DNA of 64,000 bases from Prochlorococcus sp. AG-388-E21 (GCA_003279855.1 QCGO01000006.1:31066-95065); one strand, 5' to 3'; counted from the first letter of the stretch, positions 47,839-56,520 are shown. A program made the numbers and translations. Notes: generated by a model not told the origin, from the letters alone.

Positions 47839-48127
47839 ATTTGCTGCAAAGGTTATATTGATTTAATAATTTGTTGAAATTTTCAACTCTTTCATTTTTC
47901 TCTTTTAAAGGTCTTGAAAAATCAAGTACTGCAGCACAACATAATTGCCAGCAAGATTTTTCCTTAAGTTCTAATTTATTGCATATATCCTTTGGAGCCA
48001 TTGTTAATGTATTTATCTCTGAAATATGTTGAATGGTTTCCCATAATTCTGCTTCTAGAAAGTCAAGTTCAGTACTAGACAATAATTCTGTGGCTATATA
48101 ATCTTTTATTAATTCAGTTAATTCCAA
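47837..48127 (-). CDS. Small helical protein, unknown
   Basis: 96 residues, acidic N-terminal half (ELIKDYIATELLSSTELDFL) and four Cys in the second half including CWQLCCA. No signal or membrane segment. The helical, Leu-rich pattern suggests a small bundle. Family not recognised. The stop codon lies in the terminator T run of the Yfr2-type RNA. Confidence 0.6.
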   Translation of the reverse strand: MELTELIKDYIATELLSSTELDFLEAELWETIQHISEINTLTMAPKDICNKLELKEKSCWQLCCAAVLDFSRPLKEKNERVENFNKLLNQYNLCSK

Positions 48128-48253
48128 AATATTTAAATTTATTGAAACTTAATTCTAAATCTTAGAAGTTTTTAGTTCTTCTATAAGATATAAATTTTAC
48201 TTAATATTGTTTCACCAAATTTTTATTTATGTTGGTTAGATTAAGAAAAGTTC

Positions 48254-48649
48254 ATGCTTGTTTTAATGAAAATCTTTTTTGTAAGTTTTTTTATATTCAT
48301 AGGATTTATATTTCCCTCAGCTTCATTTGCTTCTCACATTGAATTGAGTGAGTGTGTTGAAATAACGCATTGTGTCAGAGAAGAATGGGAAGTCGACTCA
48401 ATCGAACAACCTTTTAAGGAAGTTAAAGAAATTATCGAGAATACCCCAAGATCAGTCATAGTTGAACTTGATGGAGATTATCTTCATGCTGAAGTAACAA
48501 GTAAATGGATGAAATACGTTGATGATTTAGAAGTATCTTTTGTTCCTGAATCTCGTAAATTGCTTGTTAGGTCAGAATCTAGAGTCGGTGAAAGTGACCT
48601 AGGTGTGAATCAAAAGAGAGTTGATTTATTAAAATCGAAGTTGTTTTAA
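48254..48649 (+). CDS. DUF1499 family protein, exported
   Basis: 131 residues. A signal peptide (about 1-26, ending SASFASH) precedes HCVREEWEV, IIENTPRSVIVELDGDYLHAEVTSKWMKYVDDLEVSFVP in segments, and RSESRVGESDLGVNQKRVD, which is the DUF1499 consensus. The family is common in cyanobacteria and plants' plastids but has no assigned function. The mature domain is complete. Confidence 0.85.
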   Translation: MLVLMKIFFVSFFIFIGFIFPSASFASHIELSECVEITHCVREEWEVDSIEQPFKEVKEIIENTPRSVIVELDGDYLHAEVTSKWMKYVDDLEVSFVPESRKLLVRSESRVGESDLGVNQKRVDLLKSKLF

Positions 48650-48792
48650 ATTAATTTAAATCCATATTTTTTTCAAAAATATTTATAGATAATAATTTAA
48701 TATTTTTAATATTAAATAATTTTAAAAATGTAATATTTATCATCTCCTTTAACCAAAGTATTATTATTAACAAGTATTATTAAAGGATTTAA

Positions 48793-49080
48793 ATGATAAT
48801 AAATCTAATTTTATTATTCATTTTTGGAGCTATTTTTTTTTGGTTTTACAAGAACATAAGGAAACGAGGTTTTCTATGGATAGCTAAGGGATTATTGCAA
48901 ATTGGAATACTAATATTATTTATTGGTAGCTTCTTTAAATTGTTTCTTACTTTACCCTCTAACTTATATATAAAGTTGATATTTTGTCTTACATACATAT
49001 GGTGCACTGTAGGCATAAATGTTAATTTCATGATTCCTTTACTCGATTTAATTGATAAAAAAATTGATAAATATAAATAA
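48793..49080 (+). CDS. Small membrane protein, unknown
   Basis: 95 residues with three predicted helices (about 1-19, 28-50, 58-80) and a basic end (DLIDKKIDKYK). The upstream 140 bases are very AT-rich with no clear element. Family not recognised. Confidence 0.6.
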   Translation: MIINLILLFIFGAIFFWFYKNIRKRGFLWIAKGLLQIGILILFIGSFFKLFLTLPSNLYIKLIFCLTYIWCTVGINVNFMIPLLDLIDKKIDKYK

Positions 49081-49163
49081 ATCAAAAATTATTTTAAATT
49101 TATTATCTATTGAAAGTAATTTTTATCTATTGGCAAAATGACAAAAGACAGTAGATTAAGTCT

Positions 49164-49370
49164 ATGAAAAAATATTTTCTTAATTTTTTAAGTATTTTTA
49201 AGCATACAAAAGATACTAAAATCTACTCTATTCAAGAGTTAAATCAACTTAGGCAAAGAGAAAAAAAAATTCAATTAGCTAGAAAATCTCGAGCATACAT
49301 CTCAGATTTAAACAAAAGGCAAAAATTATGGGTTGAAAAAAATAATAGAAAGTCCAGAAAAGTATCCTAA
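49164..49370 (+). CDS. Small basic protein, unknown
   Basis: 68 residues, rich in Lys and Arg (LRQREKKIQLARKSRAYISD), predicted to be largely helical. It might bind nucleic acid, but no motif proves it. A terminator-like hairpin follows 28 bases downstream. Confidence 0.55.
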   Translation: MKKYFLNFLSIFKHTKDTKIYSIQELNQLRQREKKIQLARKSRAYISDLNKRQKLWVEKNNRKSRKVS

Positions 49371-49397
49371 ATAATTTCTAATATATGGATTTATAAG

Positions 49398-49426
49398 AAC
49401 AAGAATCTTATTCATTCTTGTTTTTA
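49398..49426. terminator. Hairpin between convergent small genes
   Basis: AACAAGAAT (49398-49406) pairs with ATTCTTGTT (49414-49422), followed by TTTT on the + strand. It sits at the 3' ends of the + strand 68-residue gene and the - strand 38-residue gene, whose stop lies in the loop. Confidence 0.6.
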
Positions 49427-49524
49427 TCGGACAGTCTTTTTCTGGTATATCTAGTTTTAAATGCTAAATCCGTAATTATAAATATTCCAAGTAAAAGAAT
49501 AATTATTCCTATGAAGTATTTCAT
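49408..49524 (-). CDS. Small membrane protein, 38 residues
   Basis: Starts MKYFIGIIILLLGIFIITDL (one helix) with a basic cytoplasmic tail (FKTRYTRKRLSDKNKNE). A GAGGA ribosome site precedes the ATG by 5 bases. Single-pass peptide of unknown role. Confidence 0.6.
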   Translation of the reverse strand: MKYFIGIIILLLGIFIITDLAFKTRYTRKRLSDKNKNE

Positions 49525-49565
49525 ATAATCCTCTTATTAAAAATTGAAAATTATGTTTGTAAAGT

Positions 49566-49973
49566 TTATTGGTTATGCCAATTTATTTTAATATCAAGCG
49601 ATTCAGAAAGATTTCTAGTAACAGGACAATCTTCAGAAGCATTTTTTATAAAATCAATTTTTTTTTTGGATAAGTCATCAGGAATATAAATATCTATTTT
49701 TAGTTGTGCTATTTTCCTTTCTTTATTCTTTGTCATTATTTTCTCAATATCTAAATAAATATTTTTTAATTCCCAACCATTTGATCTCGCTTTGATAGAC
49801 ATTATCGTTAGAAGGCAAGAGCCTAGAGAGGTTGCGAGTAAATCAGTTGGTGAGAAGTTTTCACCTTTCCCGCAATGATCTATAGGTGCATCAGTTGTGA
49901 TTAGATTCCCAGATTGGAGATGTTTAGCTTCGCATTTTAAGTCCCCTAAATAAGAACATGTGATTTTACTCAT
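49566..49973 (-). CDS. OsmC-family peroxiredoxin
   Basis: 135 residues. The two redox Cys of the OsmC/Ohr fold are present at 53 (LATSLGSCLLTIM) and 116 (EDCPVTRNL), with ENFSPTDLL before the first. These proteins reduce organic peroxides with dihydrolipoamide or similar donors. Short subtype close to YhfA. The next gene lies 7 bases upstream on the same strand. Confidence 0.9.
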   Translation of the reverse strand: MSKITCSYLGDLKCEAKHLQSGNLITTDAPIDHCGKGENFSPTDLLATSLGSCLLTIMSIKARSNGWELKNIYLDIEKIMTKNKERKIAQLKIDIYIPDDLSKKKIDFIKNASEDCPVTRNLSESLDIKINWHNQ

Positions 49974-49980
49974 TTAAAAA

Positions 49981-50199
49981 CTATAAATTAGAACTATTGT
50001 TTTTAACTTCTGGATATGAAGTCATTATTGCATCAGCTAAATCTCTCAACATATCAGCTATGTATTGTGGTGGGCATTCAAGTTCATTGATATAAGAAAC
50101 ACATCTCTTAGAAAGATCGGTATAGGCAGGAAGAATGATATTATCGATTTGAAGTTTTGTTGGTTCCCATCTATTAATATTTTTTTTATCCATGAACAT
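49981..50199 (-). CDS. Small soluble protein, unknown
   Basis: 72 residues (Met3 at 50193 is an alternative start). Helical, with IILPAYTDLSKRCVSYINEL and CPPQYIADMLRDLADAIM blocks containing two Cys. Immediately upstream of the OsmC gene, probably one transcript. Family not recognised. Confidence 0.6.
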   Translation of the reverse strand: MFMDKKNINRWEPTKLQIDNIILPAYTDLSKRCVSYINELECPPQYIADMLRDLADAIMTSYPEVKNNSSNL

Positions 50200-50264
50200 T
50201 TTTATATATCTTAAGTGAGTTATTTAAAAAGACATAATTAGTTGAGCATATGCTAATTAAATTA

Positions 50265-50504
50265 TTACTCAGATCCAAATTCTTCTAAACAATATTCAAT
50301 CAATTTCAACGACTCATTTATAGTTCTCTTACTTTTGTTTTTAAGATCAAAACATTCATTCAAGATTTCAGCTGATTTTTTTAATTTATTTTTTTCTTCA
50401 TTTTTTAAATCACTAGAAATAACAAAATCACGATATGTTTTTAAACTAAAAAGGAAGATTGTAGATAAAAAAATCAAAGCGAGAGTTATCCTTAAATTTT
50501 TCAT
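50265..50504 (-). CDS. Small anchored protein, unknown
   Basis: 79 residues: an N-terminal helix (ITLALIFLSTIFLFSL) that may be an uncleaved anchor or signal, then a Lys/Glu-rich helical domain with two Cys (ILNECFDLKN and IEYCLEEFG). Family not recognised. Confidence 0.55.
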   Translation of the reverse strand: MKNLRITLALIFLSTIFLFSLKTYRDFVISSDLKNEEKNKLKKSAEILNECFDLKNKSKRTINESLKLIEYCLEEFGSE

Positions 50505-50594
50505 GTATTTATTGTTTTTATCTAATCTTTTTGATTAATTAATATGTTCTATTAAATTATTTTATATGTTATTCATAAACAATGTTCTTTAGTA

Positions 50595-50696
50595 CTAAAT
50601 AATTATATTTGTAGTAGCAGCAATAGTAATAGCAACAATTGAGACAAATATATATGGAACTACTTTTATAGGTATATAAATACTTTTCTTTGACAT
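50595..50696 (-). CDS. Tiny membrane peptide, 33 residues
   Basis: MSKKSIYIPIKVVPYIFVSI followed by VAITIAATTNIII. Basic N-terminus and one helix. No clear ribosome site, so it is a tentative call based on the clean start-helix-stop layout shared with neighbours. Confidence 0.4.
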   Translation of the reverse strand: MSKKSIYIPIKVVPYIFVSIVAITIAATTNIII

Positions 50697-50787
50697 AATG
50701 TTATTTTCTTTTAAATATAATCATTATTCAATATATTCTTAGGTCTCCAAATATACTAAAACTTAATTTTGAAAAACATTTATTTAT

Positions 50788-50991
50788 TTAAATTTTCATC
50801 AAATAAAGAATCTCCAGATCCTGCCTTGAATCAGATATTTTCCTTTTCAAAAAACTTAATTCTTCTTGATTCATTTTTGATTCTTTGATCATCATTTCTG
50901 CTTGATCAATAGCATGCTCAATATTTTTTATCTTAATATCTCTTATTGTTGGATTCTCCTTGCAGGTTTTTATAGTTTGTGAATTAAGCAT
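50788..50991 (-). CDS. Small helical protein, unknown
   Basis: 67 residues, fully polar, predicted as two helices (IKNIEHAIDQAEMMIKESK and EELSFLKRKISDSRQDLEIL) that could form a coiled hairpin. No family recognised. It has about 180 bases of upstream space. Confidence 0.55.
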   Translation of the reverse strand: MLNSQTIKTCKENPTIRDIKIKNIEHAIDQAEMMIKESKMNQEELSFLKRKISDSRQDLEILYLMKI

Positions 50992-51170
50992 AATTTATTT
51001 TAATAATTACTTTTAAAATTCTGTTGGTTTATTAAAAAATTTCTAATCGCAAAACTCATCAAAATTAATTAATATAAGGTTAAGAACTTTAATCTTAACT
51101 AACCTTCTCTTCATTTGATCGAGTGGGTTTTTTTTTATGGTGTAATATGTCCCTAGCGTAAATTTAAAAT

Positions 51171-51521
51171 TTGGAAGAATCAAAGCAAATTCCTGAGGAA
51201 AATTCAATTGAATCATCTTCTGAGATAAAGAAAGAAAGTAATAAAGAGGAGAATGTTAAAGCATTTACTGAATTCCTTGAAGAAGCAAGTAATCAAAACA
51301 TTAAAGAAGAAAAAGCAAACTCTGATTTAAAAGAAAAAAAACCAGAATTCAAAGATAATTCTCTTTTTAAAAAAATTCTCAATGATGGATTTGATGGAAT
51401 TTCATCAAATCCTAACTACAAAATGTTGGCTCTATTAATAATTCTTTTGATTAATTTGTCTTTATTTTTTGTTATTGGAAATGTAGGTAAAGCTTTCTTG
51501 AGAAATGCAGGAATAATGTAA
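51171..51521 (+). CDS. Acidic protein with C-terminal membrane helix
   Basis: 116 residues from TTG 51171. Residues 1-65 are Glu/Lys/Ser-rich and likely disordered, and residues 85-104 are one helix (LALLIILLINLSLFFVIGN). This tail-anchored layout suggests a cytoplasmic domain on a membrane. No ATG gives a longer reading; the first ATG would lose the acidic half. Confidence 0.6.
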   Translation: MEESKQIPEENSIESSSEIKKESNKEENVKAFTEFLEEASNQNIKEEKANSDLKEKKPEFKDNSLFKKILNDGFDGISSNPNYKMLALLIILLINLSLFFVIGNVGKAFLRNAGIM

Positions 51522-51614
51522 TGCCTTAGCGGTATCTGTTTGAAATGTGAACTTTACATTCTTGGGTTTAAAAAGAATCCGTGATAATTTGATTTAAATT
51601 TTATTCTATCAATA

Positions 51615-51776
51615 TTGAAAAATAAAGAACCTGAAAATCCTGTCGTTTATCTTTCTAATTTAATTAAAAAGCTAGATGTAAAAAACAGAAATGGAATAGT
51701 TGCCTTAACAATTGTTAATTTACTAGTTATTCTTTTATTTAAATTTTATCTGAAAGGATCAGGTTTATTATCTTAA
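51615..51776 (+). CDS. Small membrane protein, 53 residues
   Basis: TTG start, then KNKEPENPVVYLSNLIKKL, DVKNRNGIVALTIVNLLVIL and a short basic end. A soluble N-terminus followed by one helix. Tentative, because only a TTG is available, but composition is coding-like. Confidence 0.45.
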   Translation: MKNKEPENPVVYLSNLIKKLDVKNRNGIVALTIVNLLVILLFKFYLKGSGLLS

Positions 51777-51791
51777 ATTTTGTTGAGATGA

Positions 51792-52133
51792 TTACTCAGC
51801 GTTTTCAAATTGTTTAGCTAACCTGAAAGCCTTTTTAATTATAAGAAACCCTCCATAAGCTCCGACTAGCAATGGTAAAACAATTAAAGGATTTGGTGAG
51901 TAATCTGAATAATTTTTTACACCATCAACATATTCATATCCAGAGCATTTCAGGTAGAGGAAAGTAAAAAATGTAATACTCCATCCAATAATTGATAAGA
52001 CTCCACCTTTTTTATCTCCTTCGTAAAATCTATCCAAACCTAAACCCCAACCTCCAATTAAAAAGATTCCTCTTACTACAGAATTTTTTTCTTTATTTTT
52101 AAGCATAATTTTTAAAATGTTCATTCTGAACAT
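51792..52133 (-). CDS. TM2-domain protein
   Basis: 113 residues. GIFLIGGWGLGLDRFYEGDK near residue 22 matches the TM2-domain signature (G..G.DRFY.G), followed by two further helices. TM2 proteins are small membrane proteins of unknown role. Converges on the 53-residue gene, 15 bases away. Confidence 0.75.
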   Translation of the reverse strand: MFRMNILKIMLKNKEKNSVVRGIFLIGGWGLGLDRFYEGDKKGGVLSIIGWSITFFTFLYLKCSGYEYVDGVKNYSDYSPNPLIVLPLLVGAYGGFLIIKKAFRLAKQFENAE

Positions 52134-52267
52134 AACTTATTTATTAAGATCTCGCGACATTCTTCTAAGTAGAACTACTTAATTTAACTAGATTTCTATT
52201 AATTTTGTAATAAAAAGCTTTAAATCAATATTCCATCTTTTATAACAAGTAAGACTTAATTTTTTAA

Positions 52268-53413
52268 ATGTTGAGTAAAACAAAATTTATTTTAGCTATT
52301 GTATCAACTGGTTTATTAGGTGCAATTCTTCCTCCCTCTCATTCAAACCCAAATTTCAATAATGAATCTAACTACATTAACAGTTTAGATAAACTGATTA
52401 AAAAAAATAATTCAGATACTTATATTCCTAAGGATAAATTAGATGAATACATAATTAAAGGAGCAACTTATTCAACCAAATTTGTTCCATTAATGAATGA
52501 TGGATCTGATGGGAGTGATTACACAAGCATCATGGCTAATGATGGTAAAAGATTATTAGTTGATGCTGGATACGATTTCATAAATTCAACAGCTAATAGC
52601 TCAATTAAAAGTATTCCTTTCTTTGCTCAAACAACTGTTAATATTTCTGGGGGTACAGAATCAGAGACGAGCTTCTCTCTAAATAGCTTGATGAAGTTAG
52701 GAGAACTAGCTAAAGATGATGAGGGTGATATTAAGACTCTTGCTTTTTCCCAAGCAAGATTTGCAACTACAACGAACGCAGATGGTTCAACTACTAATTT
52801 AGGTCTTGGGATCAGACACCGCCCTAACGATACATCAATGCTTGGAGCTAATGCTTTCTGGGACTATAGAATGACAGATTATAGTAATGCTCATAGTAGA
52901 CTTGGCCTTGGTGGAGAATACCTTTGGAAGGATTTTGAATTTCGAAATAACTGGTATATAGCAATTACTGATGAAAAAACAGTTACTGTCAAAGGAGTCA
53001 ATTATAAAGAAAAAGTTGTTGACGGTTGGGACGTTGAAATTGGTTATAGGCTACCTAATAATCCTGAACTTGCTTTTTTTGTAAGAGGTTTTAATTGGGA
53101 CTATAAACATACACAGGATAATTCTGGATTAGAAGGTGCAGTTAGTTGGCAAGCTAGTCCACATATTGGTCTTGAAGCTTGGGTTTCTAATGAAATTTCT
53201 GCATCATCAACCAATGTTAATAGTTCACTGCCTGGCACAGATGAAACCTTCTTTGGTTTAAGAATTAATATCACAGGAAATCCAGTTGAGTTTGAGAAAA
53301 AAAATTATAAGAAAAATATGATCACACAAATGACTCAACCTGTTAAACGTAAATACGAAGTCCTTTTAGAAAGATCAACTGGAACCTTCCAAAACAGAGC
53401 CAAGGGGGTTTAA
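52268..53413 (+). CDS. Inverse-autotransporter beta-barrel protein without passenger
   Basis: 381 residues. Signal peptide about 1-27 (FILAIVSTGLLGAILPP). Residues about 97-335 match the intimin/invasin-type IAT beta-barrel: LGLGIRHRPNDTSMLGANAF (178-197), FWDYRMTDYSNAHSRLGLGG (197-216), DGWDVEIGYRLPNNPELAFF (252-271). The post-barrel motif TQPVKRKYEVLLERS (354-368 region) is where a passenger normally begins, but the protein stops 13 residues later. It should form an outer-membrane barrel. Such barrels are rarely noted in Prochlorococcus. The next gene encodes a secreted protein. Confidence 0.85.
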   Translation: MLSKTKFILAIVSTGLLGAILPPSHSNPNFNNESNYINSLDKLIKKNNSDTYIPKDKLDEYIIKGATYSTKFVPLMNDGSDGSDYTSIMANDGKRLLVDAGYDFINSTANSSIKSIPFFAQTTVNISGGTESETSFSLNSLMKLGELAKDDEGDIKTLAFSQARFATTTNADGSTTNLGLGIRHRPNDTSMLGANAFWDYRMTDYSNAHSRLGLGGEYLWKDFEFRNNWYIAITDEKTVTVKGVNYKEKVVDGWDVEIGYRLPNNPELAFFVRGFNWDYKHTQDNSGLEGAVSWQASPHIGLEAWVSNEISASSTNVNSSLPGTDETFFGLRINITGNPVEFEKKNYKKNMITQMTQPVKRKYEVLLERSTGTFQNRAKGV

Positions 53414-53562
53414 ATAGTGATTAAATTTCTGAATAAAAAACTTGGAATTTCATACATTACAAAATATCTAGTTGGGCAGAAGGTGGAGAATTTCGTCAGG
53501 AGTTTGTAGCCTTTTATTTCATTATTTCTTTCTTATACAAAAATTTCTATTCATCTAAAAAA

Positions 53563-54408
53563 ATGCAACTTAATTCAAGATTATTAAAAAGTTTTAACTC
53601 AATAGCTATAAGTGCTGGTTTATTGGGATTGTTTTCCTATGTAAATCCAGCCAAAGCAACTCCTGCTCTTTGTAAGGATAAATTAACCCAAACTACAGTT
53701 AAAGAGAATATTTTTTCAGAAAATAATAGTGCAACTGCAACTGCTCTAGCAAGCAGTAATTATTATTGTTTGGGCTCCCCTGATAGATTTGAATTAGTCA
53801 TCTATGAAATGGGATTATGTACGTCTAATCCTATATCTGGTACTCCTAAGACATTTAGTAAAGATAATTGCGTAACCACTATGACTTCTACAGGTACAAC
53901 AGCAGATTTAGCTGGTAAAACTGTAAATCTACCTTCTGCTTCGACTAGACCAGCTAATGCAACTTATACCCATGCTTTCATGACTATATTAAATGAATTT
54001 GGATTGAAGGGATCTATATCTTTAGCAGGAACAGTTTACTATTCAAATAGTACTGGTGGTGTAAGTACTAATAGTGCAGATCTTTCAAATCATACGGAAG
54101 AATTGGATTCTTTTGGCGATTCTTTTGATCCTGATTTTGGCCCAGAAACTATGCCAACAGGTGGTAAGGTTTCTGCTCTTTTAACTGATAATAGTCTTAC
54201 TAGGGCTGCGAATGCAGCAGCTGTAACAAGGTTAGTAGCAGTATTTGAGACTAATTCTGGATCCCCAGTTGTTATTTCTGACTCTGTAAATGGTGTTGAA
54301 GTCGAGCTTCAGGTCGCAGACGGCGGTTATGGAATTATGTTTAATAATAGTGGTGTCCCTGAAGATTTTGGATCAGCACCTTTTAAACCAGTTTTCACTA
54401 CTTTCTAA
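53563..54408 (+). CDS. Secreted protein of unknown function
   Basis: 281 residues. Signal peptide about 1-32 (SIAISAGLLGLFSYVNPAKA). The mature part is rich in Ser, Thr, Ala and Asn, with three or four early Cys and blocks such as SSNYYCLGSPDRFELVIYEM and VADGGYGIMFNNSGVPEDFG. It lacks Lys-rich tails and reads as an extracellular beta protein. No family recognised. It lies 149 bases after the IAT barrel in the same direction and may be its separately encoded partner; this is inference. Confidence 0.75.
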   Translation: MQLNSRLLKSFNSIAISAGLLGLFSYVNPAKATPALCKDKLTQTTVKENIFSENNSATATALASSNYYCLGSPDRFELVIYEMGLCTSNPISGTPKTFSKDNCVTTMTSTGTTADLAGKTVNLPSASTRPANATYTHAFMTILNEFGLKGSISLAGTVYYSNSTGGVSTNSADLSNHTEELDSFGDSFDPDFGPETMPTGGKVSALLTDNSLTRAANAAAVTRLVAVFETNSGSPVVISDSVNGVEVELQVADGGYGIMFNNSGVPEDFGSAPFKPVFTTF

Positions 54409-54415
54409 ACAAATC

Positions 54416-55174
54416 TCAGACATCTGTATTTAATAAAGAAATTGTTGGTCTTATATAGATAAAAATAGATCCATATATATCTTTCATTATTCTTATCTCG
54501 TCATCTAAAAAGATTACGGATACCTCACAAGAAGGTGATTCTTTATTCCAGGGTAATTTCTCCCAGACTTCTTTAACTGGATACCATCTATCCATAAGAA
54601 GTTTACTAAATATTGGAATTTTATTTAGTCCCTCGACTTTTGAGACTTTAGTTTTTCGCAAATTCATTTGAATAATATTATCTTTTAAATTTAATTCATC
54701 AGCCAAAGTTATTACCCTTCCACCAAAGGTTGGAAGAAGCTTAAACCAACCAAAGATAGGAATTGTAGTTAGACCAAAAATTATGGTGTCAAATGTAGAT
54801 ATAAATTCTTTTTTTTTAAAATCAATATTTTGAGCGATTCTTCCAATAGTCGATAAACCAAATGACCCTACTTGTAATTGATGCAATTTAAAAAAAAGAT
54901 TACTTTTGTATTCGTCATTTAATGCTTTTTCGATAGCCAAGAAAAAGGGAGAACTTCTAAATAATTCAACTGTTGAATAAATTAATTCCCATTCTCCAGA
55001 TAACTTTTCTTCTGAGATTTCTGAATTTTGTTTTTCAAGATCATTTACTAATTGCTCCATCTCCTTTAACTTTTCCTGATACATAGGCGATACAAATGGA
55101 TTTAATCTTTGCCCTCTATCTGTAATTGCTGAAATTTGATATATCTTTTTTTTTACCTCATATATATCCTGCAT
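54416..55174 (-). CDS. PAP/fibrillin family protein
   Basis: 252 residues. The plastid-lipid-associated/fibrillin signature is present: LSGEWELIYSTVELFRSSPF near 58-77, then strands with RVITLADELNLKD and a C-terminal block DDEIRIMKDIYGSIFIYIRP. These lipocalin-like proteins bind lipids at thylakoids and plastoglobules. It converges on the secreted-protein gene, 7 bases away. A second, shorter member is at 57.5 kb. Confidence 0.85.
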   Translation of the reverse strand: MQDIYEVKKKIYQISAITDRGQRLNPFVSPMYQEKLKEMEQLVNDLEKQNSEISEEKLSGEWELIYSTVELFRSSPFFLAIEKALNDEYKSNLFFKLHQLQVGSFGLSTIGRIAQNIDFKKKEFISTFDTIIFGLTTIPIFGWFKLLPTFGGRVITLADELNLKDNIIQMNLRKTKVSKVEGLNKIPIFSKLLMDRWYPVKEVWEKLPWNKESPSCEVSVIFLDDEIRIMKDIYGSIFIYIRPTISLLNTDV

Positions 55175-55264
55175 ATTTAAAAGTTTTGTAAAATAATATG
55201 TTTGATTCTATTGATATTTATCTTTCAAAAGTGGATCTAGTAATACTATTAATTAAAATTAGAC

Positions 55265-55447
55265 TCAATACTCACCCCATCTTTTGCCAATTTCAAAACC
55301 CCATTTAGAAGTTAAGTTAATTACATCTTCATGATTATTACAAGCTGACAACTCTTTCTTTTTTGTAGGATTTTTTTCTATCAATTCAGATATTTTATTT
55401 AATTGTTCAATTTTTTTTAGGAAATTAACTAAATCTCTTTCAGCCAT
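55265..55447 (-). CDS. Nif11-domain small protein
   Basis: 60 residues matching the Nif11 leader-peptide family: DLVNFLKKIEQLNKISELIE, then INLTSKWGFEIGKRWGEY at the C-terminus. Nif11 regions serve as leaders of natural-product precursor peptides, but here there is no GG/GA cleavage site with core peptide after it, and no LanM-type enzyme in the window. It is probably a stand-alone Nif11 protein. Confidence 0.7.
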   Translation of the reverse strand: MAERDLVNFLKKIEQLNKISELIEKNPTKKKELSACNNHEDVINLTSKWGFEIGKRWGEY

Positions 55448-55453
55448 TTGAAA

Positions 55454-55561
55454 TTAAGATGTATATTTCTGGTCGTAAGTAAAAATATAATATAATACCC
55501 AGCCAACTCCACCAATTAAAATTGCAACCATTATATTCACGGACCAAACAATTTCTATCAT
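55454..55561 (-). CDS. Tiny membrane peptide, 35 residues
   Basis: MIEIVWSVNIMVAILIGGVG then WVLYYIFTYDQKYTS: one helix with a short tail. Six bases upstream of the Nif11 gene on the same strand, so probably co-transcribed. Confidence 0.5.
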   Translation of the reverse strand: MIEIVWSVNIMVAILIGGVGWVLYYIFTYDQKYTS

Positions 55562-55689
55562 CTTTTTTTACTAATACCTATATATTAACTAAATCTATAA
55601 TCATATCTCTAATCAGATTTTGGAAGTATCTAAGTTTTGTCATTGAACATATATAGATTATATTTGTAATAAAGTAAGTAATTGAAAAA

Positions 55690-55869
55690 ATGGGAGAAGC
55701 TAAAAGGAGAGAGGAGTTAGGTTTGCCGCCTAGAGAGAAAAAAGTAGTAAAAAGCGCTTCAAAAAACAAATTAAATCAGATCTTAAATAAATATCCTTAT
55801 TTTCCTTATATCTTGGGCATATCTGTCCTTACAATTTTAATAATCGATCTAGTTAACTACTATAAATAG
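55690..55869 (+). CDS. DUF2839 family membrane protein
   Basis: 59 residues beginning MGEAKRREELGLPPREKK, the diagnostic start of DUF2839, followed by a Lys-rich segment and one C-terminal helix (YILGISVLTILIIDLV). Conserved across cyanobacteria, function unknown. It is too short for default gene calling but very clear from sequence. Confidence 0.85.
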   Translation: MGEAKRREELGLPPREKKVVKSASKNKLNQILNKYPYFPYILGISVLTILIIDLVNYYK

Positions 55870-55993
55870 TTTTCTTCGAAAAATTTTTCATATCTTAATT
55901 TTAAATTTATAAATCTCTAATATTTTGTTCCGCATTTATAAAATTATTTTTCCATAATTAAAAGATCAACTAATTAAAAACCTGGAATCGCAA

Positions 55994-56296
55994 ATGTTTG
56001 ATAATATTGGTACCGCCTTAGTCCAAGCAGTAGGATTTTTTGGTGTCTTTGGATTTTTTGTATATCAGCTTTTATCAGATGGTAAAAAACCAATTAAAAC
56101 TCAATTAAAATCTCCCATAAAAAAAGTTAACAAATCCAAGGATTCAATTAATAAACCAAAGAAGCAAGGATTATTTGGAAGAAAAAAAGAACTGATAACT
56201 GAGGATGTGAAACCAAAGAAAAAGGGATTATTTGGTAAAAAAGTAGAACCAGTAAAAGTTGTAGAAGAACCTAAAAAGAAAGGATGGTTTAGGTAG
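55994..56296 (+). CDS. Membrane protein with KKxGLFG tail repeats
   Basis: 100 residues. Residues about 9-27 form a helix (LVQAVGFFGVFGFFVYQLL). The tail has three related units: KKQGLFGRKK, KKKGLFGKK and KKKGWFR, separated by acidic spacers (ELITEDVKP, VEPVKVVEEP). It is a single-pass protein whose tail could bind acidic surfaces or a repeated partner. Family not recognised. Confidence 0.65.
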   Translation: MFDNIGTALVQAVGFFGVFGFFVYQLLSDGKKPIKTQLKSPIKKVNKSKDSINKPKKQGLFGRKKELITEDVKPKKKGLFGKKVEPVKVVEEPKKKGWFR

Positions 56297-56388
56297 AAAA
56301 TTTAAGTGAATTTAAAAACGATTGTGATATCTTTTATACAAAAAAATTTTAATTCTATTTTTACAATGTAATTAATAAATTTAATTTA

Positions 56389-56520
56389 ATGAATCATAGA
56401 GAAATTACAAAAAGATATAGTGAATTAATTGATAGAGCAGAACAAGCCAATGGTAGAAAAGAAATTGTTGGTTTACTTAAAAAAGCTGCTAAATTAAAAT
56501 CCAAAATTGAAATTAAATAA
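56389..56520 (+). CDS. Small helical protein, 43 residues
   Basis: MNHREITKRYSELIDRAEQA, then NGRKEIVGLLKKAAKLKSKI and a short end. Two amphipathic helices. No family recognised, coding composition good. Confidence 0.6.
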   Translation: MNHREITKRYSELIDRAEQANGRKEIVGLLKKAAKLKSKIEIK

